Under the pieces are notes generated by a model. The model had not been told where the DNA came from. It ran no database searches and saw only the letters and a program-made list of their open reading frames with translations. 64,000 bases of DNA from Opitutaceae bacterium (GTDB taxonomy: Bacteria; Verrucomicrobiota; Verrucomicrobiia; Opitutales; Opitutaceae). The stretch is from positions 1 through 64,000 of the forward strand of contig JADJTK010000010.1 in NCBI GenBank assembly GCA_016711225.1. Direction: 5' to 3'. Positions 1-9,340 of the stretch are shown piece after piece; position 1 is the stretch's first letter, and each line of letters starts with the position of its first letter. Position numbers and translations under genes: made by a program.

Positions 1-711
1 CTGATCGAGCTCAACGAGATTCACGATGTGTGTCAGGGAAGCAGCGATGCCGGCGGCATTTACTGCGGCGGCGGGTGGGTCTCCCTGGGCAATCAGCTTC
101 GGCACAACTTCATCCATGACCTCCACTCCATCTTCGGGACGGATGTGCAGGGGATCTATATCGATGAGACCGGCGCGGGCTTCCGCTGCGAAGGTAATGT
201 CTTCGCCTCCATCGCGGGCAGCGCCTTCCAAGTCGGAGGCGGGCGCGACAATGTGCTGTTGCACAATCTCGCGGTTCGGTGTGGCTCCGGGTTGCTCGCC
301 GATGCGCGCGGACTCACCCAGATGACAACCCCCGACGGCATCGGGCTGCTCAAGGCGCGTCAGCAGGGCCTCATTACCATGAAGTATCGGGAGGAGTTGT
401 GGGCCGCGCGCTACCCCGACTGTGCCCTCATTCCGCCCGACTGGGCCACGCTCATCGCGCAGTCGGATCGTTGGCTCACGCCCCGAGGCAGCGTCTTTTC
501 CGGCAACCTGGGCTGGCAAAACGCAGTGTGGATCAGTGGCGACGCCGTGGTGCGGAACTACTTCCAGGCGGCCGCCGACAATGTGGTGGATCGGGATCCG
601 CTTTTCGTCGACGAAACCAACTTGTTGCTGGGGCTCAAACCTGGTTCGCCGGTGTCGGCGATCCCTGGATGGGAGCCGATTCCCTTCGGGCGGATCGGGG
701 TGCGGGAGTGA
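1..711 (+). CDS. Secreted right-handed beta-helix protein, C-terminal part (5' end outside window)
   Basis: The reading frame is open from base 1 and stops at 709-711, so only about the last 236 residues are present. They contain the last coils of a parallel beta-helix (short repeats such as IHDLHSIFGTDVQGIYIDE and FRCEGNVFASIAG) and a tail ending DPLFVDE..LLGLKPGSPVSAIPGW..IPFGRIGVRE. The same tail ends the two complete paralogues at 893-3838 and 6368-9244, the latter almost word for word. By family knowledge these are secreted polysaccharide-binding or -cleaving proteins. No catalytic residue can be named from this fragment. It is the first member of a tandem array of four copies. Confidence 0.85.
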   Translation: MIELNEIHDVCQGSSDAGGIYCGGGWVSLGNQLRHNFIHDLHSIFGTDVQGIYIDETGAGFRCEGNVFASIAGSAFQVGGGRDNVLLHNLAVRCGSGLLADARGLTQMTTPDGIGLLKARQQGLITMKYREELWAARYPDCALIPPDWATLIAQSDRWLTPRGSVFSGNLGWQNAVWISGDAVVRNYFQAAADNVVDRDPLFVDETNLLLGLKPGSPVSAIPGWEPIPFGRIGVRE

Positions 712-712
712 G

Positions 713-744
713 CGGTTCTGCGCCGCCGAGCCGACGCAAAATCG
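713..744 (+). terminator. Stem-loop directly after the beta-helix stop
   Basis: Imperfect hairpin (CGGTTCTGCG paired with CGCAAAATCG) starting two bases after the stop codon. Close copies follow the other array members at 6062 and 9247, so the hairpin was duplicated with the genes. There is no T-tract, so Rho-independent termination is only a guess. Confidence 0.4.
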
Positions 745-892
745 GAGGCACCGGGCGCAGACCGGTTCTACCCGCAAGCGTGCTGGTGCGCCCCTCGCGT
801 CCGCCCCGGGAACGCGCCGCGCCATCGCCGTGTATTGACCCCTGCCCAGCCGCTGTTGAGATCGACCTGGTCTTCAACGACCCATCCCCCAC

Positions 893-3838
893 ATGCTCCC
901 CCCACGCATCCTCTTCGGTGCGAGCCTTGTGCTCACGCTTGTTCTTGGCGCGTCGCCGCTTCCCGCGATTATCGATCGCAACAGCGACGGCATTTCCGAC
1001 GTCTGGTCGACGCTGTATTTGCCGGAGGTCACGGTGCTCGCCGCCGCCGCCGATCTTGATGGCGATGGTTGTACCAACGCCCAGGAGGCGCTCGCCGGCA
1101 CTGACCCGCTGAACGCGGGCAGCCGCTTCGCCGCCGTGCCGCCGCAGACCGATGCGGCCGGCAACCTCGTGCTGCGCTGGCCCGGTGCATGGGGCAATCG
1201 CTACATGGTGCAGAGCAGTACTGACCTCAAAACGTGGACCACGTTGCCCGAGTTGCATCTCGGCCGTGGGCAGAAGCTGAGCGCCATCGTGCGCGCCGCT
1301 GGCTCGGCGGCGACCGAACTGCGCGGCTACTGGCGAGTAACCGTGGCTGACGTCGACACCGACGGCGATGGCATGACCAACGCCGAGGAGATCGAGTTGG
1401 GCAGCGACCCGACCACCAAGCCCAAGCCTGAGGAGCCCGCGCTTGGCACCCCCCGGGTCTACGGCGCGGAGTTCTTCGTGAGCTTGTCCGGCGACGACAA
1501 CGCCGCCGGCACCAAGGCCGCGCCGTTTCGCACGCTCGAAAAGGCCAGGGCCGCCGTGCGGGCGCGTATCGTAGCCGGCATGCCGACCGGCGGCATCGCG
1601 GTCTGGCTGCGGGGCGGCGTCTACGAGCGCCTGGGAAGCTTGACCCTGGGTTCGCTGGATTCCGGCGTGAGCGCGGCGGAATCCGTCGACTGGCGCGGGT
1701 GGCCTGGTGAGGAGGTCCGCCTCATTGGTGGACGGCGGTTGTCCGCGAGCGCGTTCAGCGTGGTGACGAGCGCCTCGTCGGTTTGGGCGCGGCTCGACGA
1801 GGCGGCACGGGGTCAGGTACTCGAGTGCGATCTGCCGGCCCAGGGCATCACGGATTACGGGACCTTGCGTCCTCGTGGGATCGGGCTGGATGCGATCGCC
1901 GCATTGGAGCTGTTTGTCGACGCCGAGCCGATGCGGCTGGCGCGTTGGCCTGACGTCGGGGTGACGCAGATGACCACGCCGGACCTCTCGGGCGAGACCT
2001 TCACGATCTATGGCGCGGCGACGCCGGGGGTCGCCGGCACCTATACGCGGTATGCGACACTGGATGGGGTGTCGGCCTACAAGCGCGACGGGCTGGTGGC
2101 TGGCGATCTGCAGTACTATCTGCGCCGTTACTCCTACCCAAACGCCACGGGTGGGCGCAACGTCGTGTGGTTCATCACCACCGTGGCCACGGATAACTGG
2201 CCGAACGCAGCCGCCGGCCCGACGTGGCAGTGCTGGGCGGCCGAGCCGACCAACTTCGCGCCGCCCGCCGCGCTCCCCTCAGCGGGCACCTTGTTCGCGC
2301 TCGACCCGGCGCGCCTCAATAACGGTTACGCCCATACAACCTCGCCGATTACGACCACGAGCTTCTCCTACGCGGGAGACCGGCCGGCCCGTTGGCTCCA
2401 GGCGCCGGATGCGTGGGTCGACGGGTTCTGGTGTTGGACGTGGGCGGAGTACCATCTGCCCGTGGCGGGCATCGACACTGCCGGCCGCACCCTCTCGGTG
2501 CAGCACGCGCCAGCGAAGTACGGCCTCAAGGCCGGCAGCCCGTGGTATGTCTACAATCTGCTCGAGGAGATCACCCAGCCGGGCGAATGGTACCTCGATC
2601 GCACCACCGGGCGGCTCTATCTCTGGCCTCCGGCGGGTTTCGCGGCGGGCACGGATGTCGTGGTGTCTCTGCTTGAGGCGCCGCTGTTCAATCTCGACCA
2701 TGCGCGGCATGTCACGCTCCGCGATCTGGTGGTGGAGGGCGGGCGCCGGACCCAAGTATCGTTGTGGGAGTGTAACGACGTGGTGCTCCACGGGCTGGTA
2801 TTGCGCAATTCCGGAGGCGGCGCGGTCTCGATGAGCGGCTATGCGGCGAGCGCCGCGACCCGCAATCGCGACAACGTGCTGCGGCGCTCCCGCATCGCGG
2901 GCACCGGGCATACCGCGGTCTGGATTACCGGCGGCGAGCGCAGCTCGATCACCCCGGGCGGCAACCGGGTGGAGGATTGCGAGTTGCACGACTACGCGCG
3001 TTTCCAGCTCAGCGGGGTGTCGGGCGTGAGCCTGCGCGGGTGCGGCCAGATCGTCCGACATAACCGGTTCCACCACGCGCCACGCGAGGCGGTCGCTTTC
3101 CGCGGCAATGAACAACTGATCGAGGCCAACGACATCCGCGAGGTTTGCCTGGAGAGCGCCGATGCCGGCGCAATCTATGGCGACGACGACTGGGGCGCGC
3201 GCGGCACGATAGTGCGGCACAATCTCATCCGCGAGGTCCACAACCGGTTCGGCAGCGACGATGTGCACGGGATCTATCTCGACGAGACGATCGCCGGGGT
3301 GGGCGTTGTGGGCAACCTCATCTATGGAGTCGACGGATACGGCATCAAGGTCAACGGCGGCCGCGACCACTCGCTCCGCGGCAATCTGATCGCCCGCAGT
3401 GGCGGAGCGCTCACCGCGGCCGACTGGGGCCTGTACGAGCTGCGCACGCAGGAGTGGCTGTTGCAGACGCGGCACGCCGCGCTGGTGGCGCTGGGCTACC
3501 GCTCCGAGCCGTGGCTCTCGCGTTATCCGCCGTGCGGCGACATGCCGGACACGTGGGCGACAGTGAAGGCGGAGGCGGATACCTGGCGCACGCCCCGCGG
3601 CTGCGAGTTCACGGGTAATCTGGTCTGGCAGTCGCGCAAGCCCTGGATTGACGGCGAGCCGATCGTGCAGCGCTACTTCGTGCACGGGACGTCCGTCGCC
3701 ACGGAGAATCTCCCCGATGCCGATCCGTTCTTCGTCGATGAATCCTCCGGCGATCTGCGACTGCGGCCGGAGTCGCCCGCGTATCTGATCCCTGGGTGGG
3801 AGGATATTCCACTCGAGCGGATTGGAGTGCGGGAGTGA
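893..3838 (+). CDS. Secreted right-handed parallel beta-helix repeat protein
   Basis: 981 residues. An N-terminal signal peptide (about residues 1-24, ending ASPLPA) precedes a calcium-binding-type module: IDRNSDGISDVW, then DLDGDGCTNAQEALAGTDP and DTDGDGMTNAEE near residue 155. Between them is an LRW..G..Y.VQSSTDLKTW beta-sandwich segment typical of verrucomicrobial exoproteins. A DUF1565-like entry to the helix follows (FFVSLSGDDNAAGTKAAPFRTLEKA, split here only by description), then the parallel beta-helix to about residue 870 and the shared IGVRE tail. The start is the first ATG, next to the signal peptide. Known relatives act on, or bind, extracellular polysaccharides; substrate is unknown. 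Paralogues lie on both sides. Confidence 0.85.
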   Translation: MLPPRILFGASLVLTLVLGASPLPAIIDRNSDGISDVWSTLYLPEVTVLAAAADLDGDGCTNAQEALAGTDPLNAGSRFAAVPPQTDAAGNLVLRWPGAWGNRYMVQSSTDLKTWTTLPELHLGRGQKLSAIVRAAGSAATELRGYWRVTVADVDTDGDGMTNAEEIELGSDPTTKPKPEEPALGTPRVYGAEFFVSLSGDDNAAGTKAAPFRTLEKARAAVRARIVAGMPTGGIAVWLRGGVYERLGSLTLGSLDSGVSAAESVDWRGWPGEEVRLIGGRRLSASAFSVVTSASSVWARLDEAARGQVLECDLPAQGITDYGTLRPRGIGLDAIAALELFVDAEPMRLARWPDVGVTQMTTPDLSGETFTIYGAATPGVAGTYTRYATLDGVSAYKRDGLVAGDLQYYLRRYSYPNATGGRNVVWFITTVATDNWPNAAAGPTWQCWAAEPTNFAPPAALPSAGTLFALDPARLNNGYAHTTSPITTTSFSYAGDRPARWLQAPDAWVDGFWCWTWAEYHLPVAGIDTAGRTLSVQHAPAKYGLKAGSPWYVYNLLEEITQPGEWYLDRTTGRLYLWPPAGFAAGTDVVVSLLEAPLFNLDHARHVTLRDLVVEGGRRTQVSLWECNDVVLHGLVLRNSGGGAVSMSGYAASAATRNRDNVLRRSRIAGTGHTAVWITGGERSSITPGGNRVEDCELHDYARFQLSGVSGVSLRGCGQIVRHNRFHHAPREAVAFRGNEQLIEANDIREVCLESADAGAIYGDDDWGARGTIVRHNLIREVHNRFGSDDVHGIYLDETIAGVGVVGNLIYGVDGYGIKVNGGRDHSLRGNLIARSGGALTAADWGLYELRTQEWLLQTRHAALVALGYRSEPWLSRYPPCGDMPDTWATVKAEADTWRTPRGCEFTGNLVWQSRKPWIDGEPIVQRYFVHGTSVATENLPDADPFFVDESSGDLRLRPESPAYLIPGWEDIPLERIGVRE

Positions 3839-3844
3839 GCATTT

Positions 3845-3865
3845 TGGCGCCCTCGACGGGCGCCA
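3845..3865 (+). terminator. GC-rich hairpin after beta-helix gene
   Basis: Perfect inverted repeat TGGCGCCC/GGGCGCCA around a short loop, a few bases after the stop codon. It is a plausible transcription end, though no T-run follows. Confidence 0.4.
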
Positions 3866-4012
3866 GAATGGAAGGAACGTTGCGGGTCCCACGGAGGAAT
3901 TGGGCTCGAGTGGTGGGGCGGGCTTCACGCCCGCCAAGCGTAGGGCGCATCTCTTCGACGCCTTGGCCGGCCCGGTGCGCCGGAGGCGCGAGTGGCGCGC
4001 TTGCTCCGTCCA

Positions 4013-4097
4013 GTAGGTCCGGTCTCCGACCGGATGCGTTGGGCGCGAGCCGGCGGCTGGCCCGCGCCGGAGGCGACCGGTCAAAGACCGGTCCTAC
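4013..4097. repeat. Inverted repeat, GTAGGTCCGGTCTCC type
   Basis: Left arm 4013-4033 (core GGTCCGGTCTCCGACCGG) pairs with right arm 4077-4097 with three mismatches. A better-preserved copy lies at 6156-6245 and a half-copy near 750. All sit between members of the beta-helix array, so the repeat was copied with the genes or helped copy them. Confidence 0.7.
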
Positions 4098-4221
4098 GTG
4101 CCAGCCTGGCGATCTCGGCGTGAATTCGTTCTGAAAGCGGGGGCCCGGCGGCACGGCCGTTGACGGAGGGTGGGCCCATCGGTGGACTGGGCTCGTCGCC
4201 CACGGACATCCCCGCTCCCCT

Positions 4222-4689
4222 ATGCTCCCCTCACGCATCCTTTTCGGTGCGGGCCTTGCGCTCGTGCTCGGCGCAGCCCCGCTTGCGGCCATCATCGATC
4301 GCAACAACGACGGCCTTTCCGACGTGTGGGCCGCGCTGTACCGCTTGCCGACGGGGGCGGCAGCCAACGCTGACGAGGACGGGGATGGAATCCCCAACGC
4401 CCAGGAGGCGCTCGCTGGCACTGATCCGCGCGACGCCGCGAGCCGCTTCGTAACGCCTCCACCCCAAACCGATGCCGCCGGCAACCTCGTGCTGCGGTGG
4501 CGCGGCGCGTGGGGCAAACGCTACACGGTGCAGAGCAGTACGAACCTCAAAACCTGGACGGCTTTGCCGGGGACCCATGTCGGCCGCGTGCGGGCCAATC
4601 TAAGTAACGAAAATATGTTGACGCGGCAGCTGAATGGTATCTCCTCGGGCCTGTTCGGGCGGGTGATCGAGGCGGCTCGGCGTGGCTGA
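4222..4689 (+). pseudogene. N-terminal remnant of a beta-helix paralogue
   Basis: About the first 122 residues (signal peptide, IDRNNDGLSDVW, DEDGDGIPNAQEALAGTDP, LRWRGAWGKRYTVQSSTNLKTW) match the starts of the paralogues at 893 and 6368 closely. Homology stops at about base 4588, after ..THVGR. The remaining roughly 33 residues are unrelated and run into a stop at 4689. The matching C-terminal end reappears at about 5650-6058. The helix-forming middle, some 700 residues, is missing and a PEP-CTERM gene stands in its place. A short secreted peptide could still be made. Confidence 0.8.
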
Positions 4690-4744
4690 AAACATGCCGG
4701 GGTCGCGAGTAGCATCTGCCGTCCGACACTCTAGAAATCCAGAC

Positions 4745-5512
4745 ATGAACATCGCAAAAATCGCCTCCTCGGTTGTCGTTGCCGCCGCCTTTCAGGCGGC
4801 GTTGAGCGCCGAAATCCTCGTCAATGGCGGCTTCGAGAGCCCCAACCCTCTCGCGGGGTGGAGTACCATGACCTTCGATGCAGGGATCAACGCGGTGTCC
4901 GGAGGTGACGTGAGTCCGTTCGGCTCGTCGAATGGAGCCTCGACCAAGGCGGTGCAACTCTTGGATCGTGCCGGATCCTACGCCAGCCCGGCGTTGTACC
5001 AGCATTTTTCCATCGAGGGGCCGGTGCGTTTCAGCTTCGACTTCAGACTCTCCGAGTTTAGTTCGGACTACTGGTTTGTGTCTACGACCTATCATTCGAC
5101 CCAGTCACAGGGGAACAGCTTTCCGTTCAACGTGAGGATCGGGTCTGATGGCGCGTTCAAGTTCTTGGCCTCTGGGAGCTCGTTTGTCCAACCCATCGAC
5201 CTCGGTGACTGGTACCGGGTGGTCATTGATCTGGATTTCGTCACTCAGCGACTCAGCGGCTCCTTGACGGAGTTCGGCGGAGCGCGGGCGACGTGGACCG
5301 ATTTTCGCTTCCTGCAGAAGATGCCAACCGTGACCGATGTCCTGTTCGAAGATTACGTTTCAACTACGGCCAAGAACGGCGATCTCTTCCTTGACAATGT
5401 CTCGGTGACGAATAGCCCGGCGGTGCCGGAGCCCTCGACCTACGGCGTGGTTGCGATCGGAGCCTTGGTGGTGCTGGTCGTGCGCCGGCGGTTCGGACGG
5501 AAGCGGGGTTGA
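4745..5512 (+). CDS. PEP-CTERM sorting-signal exoprotein
   Basis: 255 residues. An N-terminal signal peptide ends near ALSA. The body begins ILVNGGFESPNPLAGW, the usual start of carbohydrate-binding-like PEP-CTERM proteins. The C-terminus carries VPEPSTYG, a hydrophobic segment (VVAIGALVVLVV) and an Arg-rich tail (RRRFGRKRG), the tripartite signal recognised by exosortase. The start at 4745 is preferred over an in-frame ATG at 4682 because it puts the signal peptide at the N-terminus. The protein is expected to be exported and processed at the envelope in connection with exopolysaccharide. The gene lies between the two halves of a broken beta-helix gene. Confidence 0.85.
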   Translation: MNIAKIASSVVVAAAFQAALSAEILVNGGFESPNPLAGWSTMTFDAGINAVSGGDVSPFGSSNGASTKAVQLLDRAGSYASPALYQHFSIEGPVRFSFDFRLSEFSSDYWFVSTTYHSTQSQGNSFPFNVRIGSDGAFKFLASGSSFVQPIDLGDWYRVVIDLDFVTQRLSGSLTEFGGARATWTDFRFLQKMPTVTDVLFEDYVSTTAKNGDLFLDNVSVTNSPAVPEPSTYGVVAIGALVVLVVRRRFGRKRG

Positions 5513-5521
5513 TCTTCTTGT

Positions 5522-6058
5522 GTGGTCCGTATCGCGGGGAAGAAAGGGCAGGACCTCTTCCCCATTCGGGCCCTGAGCGGCTCACGTGGTTTCGAAGGCG
5601 CGCAGAGTCCAGAACCCAGAGGCGCGGAGGGAGGGGGCTGCATTGCGGGAGAAGCTACAGGATTTGGCGGCTTGGACTACCAGGGGAATATTTGGACTCA
5701 GGCGTATCCGAACGGTGCGGCTATCCCCAACGACCGGGCGACTTTTACGGATCTCACTTCCGACGGCCTTTGGCTGGCACCCGGTGGATGCCGCTTCATC
5801 GGCAATCTGGGATGGCGATCCTCCCCCGAACGGACGTTGCTGGAAGTGAATTCGCGTAGCGAGCTGAGTGCGTCGGAGAACGCCCGGTGGATAGGCTCTG
5901 TCCGGGCCAAGATCGAGCTCGGCGACAATCTGGTCGATGTGGATCCGCTTTTTGTCGATGAGGCTGCCGGCGACCTGAATTTGCATCCGGGCTCACCCGT
6001 ATCCGCCATCCCGAGCTGGCAGACGATCCCCTGCGATCAGATCGGCATCCGGGAGTGA
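5522..6058 (+). pseudogene. C-terminal remnant of a beta-helix paralogue
   Basis: From about base 5680 the frame encodes LDYQGNIWTQAYPNGAAIPND..LAPGGCRFIGNLGW..DPLFVDEAAGDLNLHPGSPVSAIP..QIGIRE (described piecewise), clearly homologous to the last 115 residues of the neighbours. Just upstream the homology (REKLQDLAA, compare LLERLNA) is in a different frame, so a frameshift sits near 5670. No start codon with a signal peptide precedes it. I read this as the 3' end of the gene whose 5' end is at 4222. Confidence 0.8.
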
Positions 6059-6061
6059 TCG

Positions 6062-6093
6062 CGGTTTTGCGTCGCCGAGCCGGCGCAAAACCG
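6062..6093 (+). terminator. Stem-loop after the remnant stop codon
   Basis: Perfect 10-bp stem CGGTTTTGCG/CGCAAAACCG beginning four bases after the stop. It is the best-preserved copy of the hairpin that follows each array member. Termination is inferred from position only. Confidence 0.45.
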
Positions 6094-6155
6094 GAGGAAA
6101 CGCTGCGCGTTTCCGCGGGGGCGTGGCTCCTCGGCAGGCGCGGTGCGGGCTCGTC

Positions 6156-6245
6156 GGGTAGGTCCGGTCTCCGACCGGACTCATCGGACGCGAGCGGGCA
6201 TGCCGGCCCTAGCCGAAGGGAACCGGTCGGAGACCGGTCCTACCC
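6156..6245. repeat. Inverted repeat, 23-bp arms
   Basis: Arms 6156-6178 and 6223-6245 are reverse complements with one mismatch (core GGTCCGGTCTCCGACCGG). This is the same family as 4013-4097. It lies in the 309-base gap before the next beta-helix gene, where nothing else is recognised. Confidence 0.8.
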
Positions 6246-6367
6246 GTAAGCGTGCTGGCCCGAACGTGAATTCCTCCTGAAACCGGCGCGGTAGCGGCTC
6301 GGTCGGTTGACCAATCGCCGGAGGTGGGTGGACTGGCCGGGTCGCCTGCGGACATCCCCAACCCCCT

Positions 6368-9244
6368 ATGCACCCCACGCGTATCATTCTTGGTGCGGGC
6401 CTCGCACTCGTGCTCGGCGCTTCGTCTCTTTCCGCGATCATCGATCGAAATGGCGACGGCTTGTCCGATGTCTGGGCGGCGCTGTATCAGCCGGTCAAGG
6501 GTGCCGCGGCCGACGAGGACGGCGATGGGTTTTCCAATGCCCAAGAGGCCCTCGCTGGTACTGATCCGCTCAATGCGGCGAGCCGCTTCGCCGCGGCGCT
6601 GCCACAGACCGATGCGGCCGGCAACTCCGTGCTGCGCTGGCGCGGCGCGTGGGGGAAGCGCTACACGGTGCAGAGCAGTACCGATCTCAAGACATGGACG
6701 GCGTTGCCCGAGACACACATCGGCCGCGGGCAGGAACTGAGCGGCATTGTGCGCGCATCCGGCGCTGCGGCTGAGGCGCGCCGCTACTGGCGGGTGGTCG
6801 TAGCGGATATCGACGGCGACGGCGACGGCATGACCAATGCCGAGGAGATCGAGCTGGGCAGCGACCCGACTTCTGCCGTCGGCGCCGAGGGCGCACTCGG
6901 CATGCCGCGCGTCTACGGTGCGGAGTACTTCGTGAGTCCGACTGGCAACGACGCGAATCCCGGCACGAAGCCCGCGCCGTTTCTCACACTGGAGAAAGCC
7001 AAGGCGGCGGTGCGCACCCGCATCGCCGCCGGCGCGCCCGCGGGTGGCATTGTCGTGTGGTTACGCGGCGGCTACTACGAACGGACGATTCCCCTGGATC
7101 TAAACGCGAGCGACTCGGGCTCCTCGGCGGCGGACTCGGTGGACTGGCGCGGCTATCCCGGCGAACAGGCCCGCATCGCCGGCGGGCGGCGGTTGGCGCC
7201 CGCGTCCTTTTCCCTCGTCACGAGCGCTTCGCCGATCTGGGAGCGGCTCGATGCCTCGGCCCGGGGCAAGGTGCGGCAGCTCAATCTGCGGGAGCAGGGA
7301 ATCACCAACTTCGGCACCCTCAAACAGCGGGGCTTCGGCTCAAGCATCGGTGCGGCGCTGGAGCTGTTCGTCGATGCGCAGGCGATGACCTTGGCGCGCT
7401 GGCCCGATGTCGACGAGACGGCGTTGCTGCAGGATCCGATGGGGGAGGTGATCGAGATTTTTGGCACCACGAAGCCCAATGTGGGCGGGATGTATACGAA
7501 AATCGGGGTCGCCGACGACATGCCGCTCTTTCAGCGCGACGGGTTGGTCGACGGATCGGTCTATTATCTGCGCCGGATGACGTGGGTGGACAACGGCAAC
7601 CGCGGGCGGGCCTGGTTCCTCACGGCGGACCGCACCGGCTGGCCGAAGGACGCGAAAGCCTGGTGGTCGACCGGCGCCGATCTGGGGATCTTTCATCCTG
7701 ACGGCAAACATTCCGACGCCGGCGCGGTCACTGCGTTGAACCCGGCCCGGCTCAACCACGGCTATGCGCACACGGCAGATCCGGCCGCCGGCGTCAGTTT
7801 CTCCTACGTGGGCGAGCGTCCCTCCCGCTGGCGGCAGGCGCCGGATGCCTGGGTCGACGGCTACTGGGCCTATACCTGGGCGGAGTATCATCTGCCGATT
7901 GCCGGCATCGATACCGACAATCGTAAACTGACGCTGCTCAATGCACCGTATTCCTATGGTATCGAGGCCGACCAGCCTTGGTACGCCTACAACCTGCTCG
8001 AGGAGATCACGCAGCCCGGCGAGTGGTACCTCGATCGCGCGAGCGGCATCCTCTACCTGTGGCCACCGGATGGATTCGTTCCGTCTTCCGATGTGGTCGT
8101 CTCCCTGCAGGAAAACGCGCTCTTCGCGTTGCACGGGACCACGAATATCTCGTTCCGGGATCTCACCCTCGAGGCCACTCGCAGCAGTCTGATCAACGTA
8201 AGCGGCGGCAAGAACGTCACCCTCGCCAGGCTTCTGCTGCGCAACAGCGGGAGCACGATGGCCTCGGTCGCCGGGGAGTCGTGCCTCGTGCGCTATTGCC
8301 GCCTGACCGGAGCCGGCGGCCTGGGCATCGGGCTCGACGGCGGGGATCGCAAGCTGCTGACGCCCGGCAATGTCCGGATGGAGGATTGCGAGGTCGATCA
8401 CTTCGCGCGCTTCGTGCGCAGCGGGCAGACCGGCGTGTCGCTCAGCGGCTGCGGCAACACCCTGCGCCACTCCTGGATTCATGATACGCCGCAGGGGGCC
8501 GTCGACCTCAAGGGCAACGAGCACCGGGTCGAGTTCAACGAGATCCACGATGTGGGCACGATCACCACGGATGCCGGCGCCGTCTATTCCGGCCGCGACT
8601 GGGGCGCGCGCGGCAATGTCATCCGCCACAACTTCATCCACCGCCTCCATTCCATCTTCGGGGCCGACCTCAACGGCATCTACCTGGACGATTGCGTGAG
8701 CGGCTTCCGCGTGGAGGGCAACATCCTCCACGACATCACCGGCGCCGCCATCAAGGCCGGCGGCGGGCGCGACAGCATCCTGGTGAACAACCTCCTGATC
8801 AAATGCGGCAACGGCATCTTCGCCGACTCCCGCGCCAAGGAGTGGCTGGCGAAGGGTTTTCCCAACAACATCCCGGGCGACAACTGGAACCTGCTCGAGC
8901 GGCTGAACGCGCTGGATTACAAGGGGGTGACGTGGGCCGCGCGGTATCCGGAGTGTGAGATCATCCCGAACGACTGGGCCGCGATCATCGCGCCGACGTC
9001 GAACTGGCTCTACCCCGAGGGCTGCGTGTTTTCCCGGAACCTGGGCTGGCAGATCTTCCGCTGGAGTTATGCCTCCGCCGGTACGTTTTCGCATTACCGC
9101 GAGATCGCCGACAATGTGCCCGACGCGGACCCGCTCTTTGTCGACGAGGCCAACCTGTTGCTGGGGCTCAAACCCGGTTCGCCGGTGTCGGCGATCCCGG
9201 GCTGGGAGCCGATCCCGTTCGCGCGGATCGGCGTGCGGGAGTAG
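6368..9244 (+). CDS. Secreted right-handed parallel beta-helix repeat protein
   Basis: 958 residues with the same plan as the gene at 893. It has a signal peptide, IDRNGDGLSDVW, DEDGDGFSNAQEALAGTDP, an LRWRGAWGKRYTVQSSTDLKTW segment and DGDGDGMTNAEE. It then has YFVSPTGNDANPGTKPAPF (the usual entrance to a DUF1565/beta-helix fold), a long run of helix coils including NEIHDVGTITTDAGAVYSG, and the IGVRE tail. The C-terminal third is nearly identical to the partial gene at 1-711, pointing to recent duplication or gene conversion. Function is probably extracellular polysaccharide binding or cleavage; no active site is identified. Confidence 0.85.
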   Translation: MHPTRIILGAGLALVLGASSLSAIIDRNGDGLSDVWAALYQPVKGAAADEDGDGFSNAQEALAGTDPLNAASRFAAALPQTDAAGNSVLRWRGAWGKRYTVQSSTDLKTWTALPETHIGRGQELSGIVRASGAAAEARRYWRVVVADIDGDGDGMTNAEEIELGSDPTSAVGAEGALGMPRVYGAEYFVSPTGNDANPGTKPAPFLTLEKAKAAVRTRIAAGAPAGGIVVWLRGGYYERTIPLDLNASDSGSSAADSVDWRGYPGEQARIAGGRRLAPASFSLVTSASPIWERLDASARGKVRQLNLREQGITNFGTLKQRGFGSSIGAALELFVDAQAMTLARWPDVDETALLQDPMGEVIEIFGTTKPNVGGMYTKIGVADDMPLFQRDGLVDGSVYYLRRMTWVDNGNRGRAWFLTADRTGWPKDAKAWWSTGADLGIFHPDGKHSDAGAVTALNPARLNHGYAHTADPAAGVSFSYVGERPSRWRQAPDAWVDGYWAYTWAEYHLPIAGIDTDNRKLTLLNAPYSYGIEADQPWYAYNLLEEITQPGEWYLDRASGILYLWPPDGFVPSSDVVVSLQENALFALHGTTNISFRDLTLEATRSSLINVSGGKNVTLARLLLRNSGSTMASVAGESCLVRYCRLTGAGGLGIGLDGGDRKLLTPGNVRMEDCEVDHFARFVRSGQTGVSLSGCGNTLRHSWIHDTPQGAVDLKGNEHRVEFNEIHDVGTITTDAGAVYSGRDWGARGNVIRHNFIHRLHSIFGADLNGIYLDDCVSGFRVEGNILHDITGAAIKAGGGRDSILVNNLLIKCGNGIFADSRAKEWLAKGFPNNIPGDNWNLLERLNALDYKGVTWAARYPECEIIPNDWAAIIAPTSNWLYPEGCVFSRNLGWQIFRWSYASAGTFSHYREIADNVPDADPLFVDEANLLLGLKPGSPVSAIPGWEPIPFARIGVRE

Positions 9245-9246
9245 CG

Positions 9247-9278
9247 CGGTTCTGCGCCGCCGGGCCGGCGCAAAACCG
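9247..9278 (+). terminator. Stem-loop after beta-helix gene
   Basis: Third copy of the post-gene hairpin (CGGTTCTGCGCC with GGCGCAAAACCG), starting three bases after the stop codon. Confidence 0.4.
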
Positions 9279-9340
9279 GAGGGACCGCTGCGCGTTTCCG
9301 CTGCTTGTGAAACGCTCTGCTTTCGCCAACCTCCTCGGCC

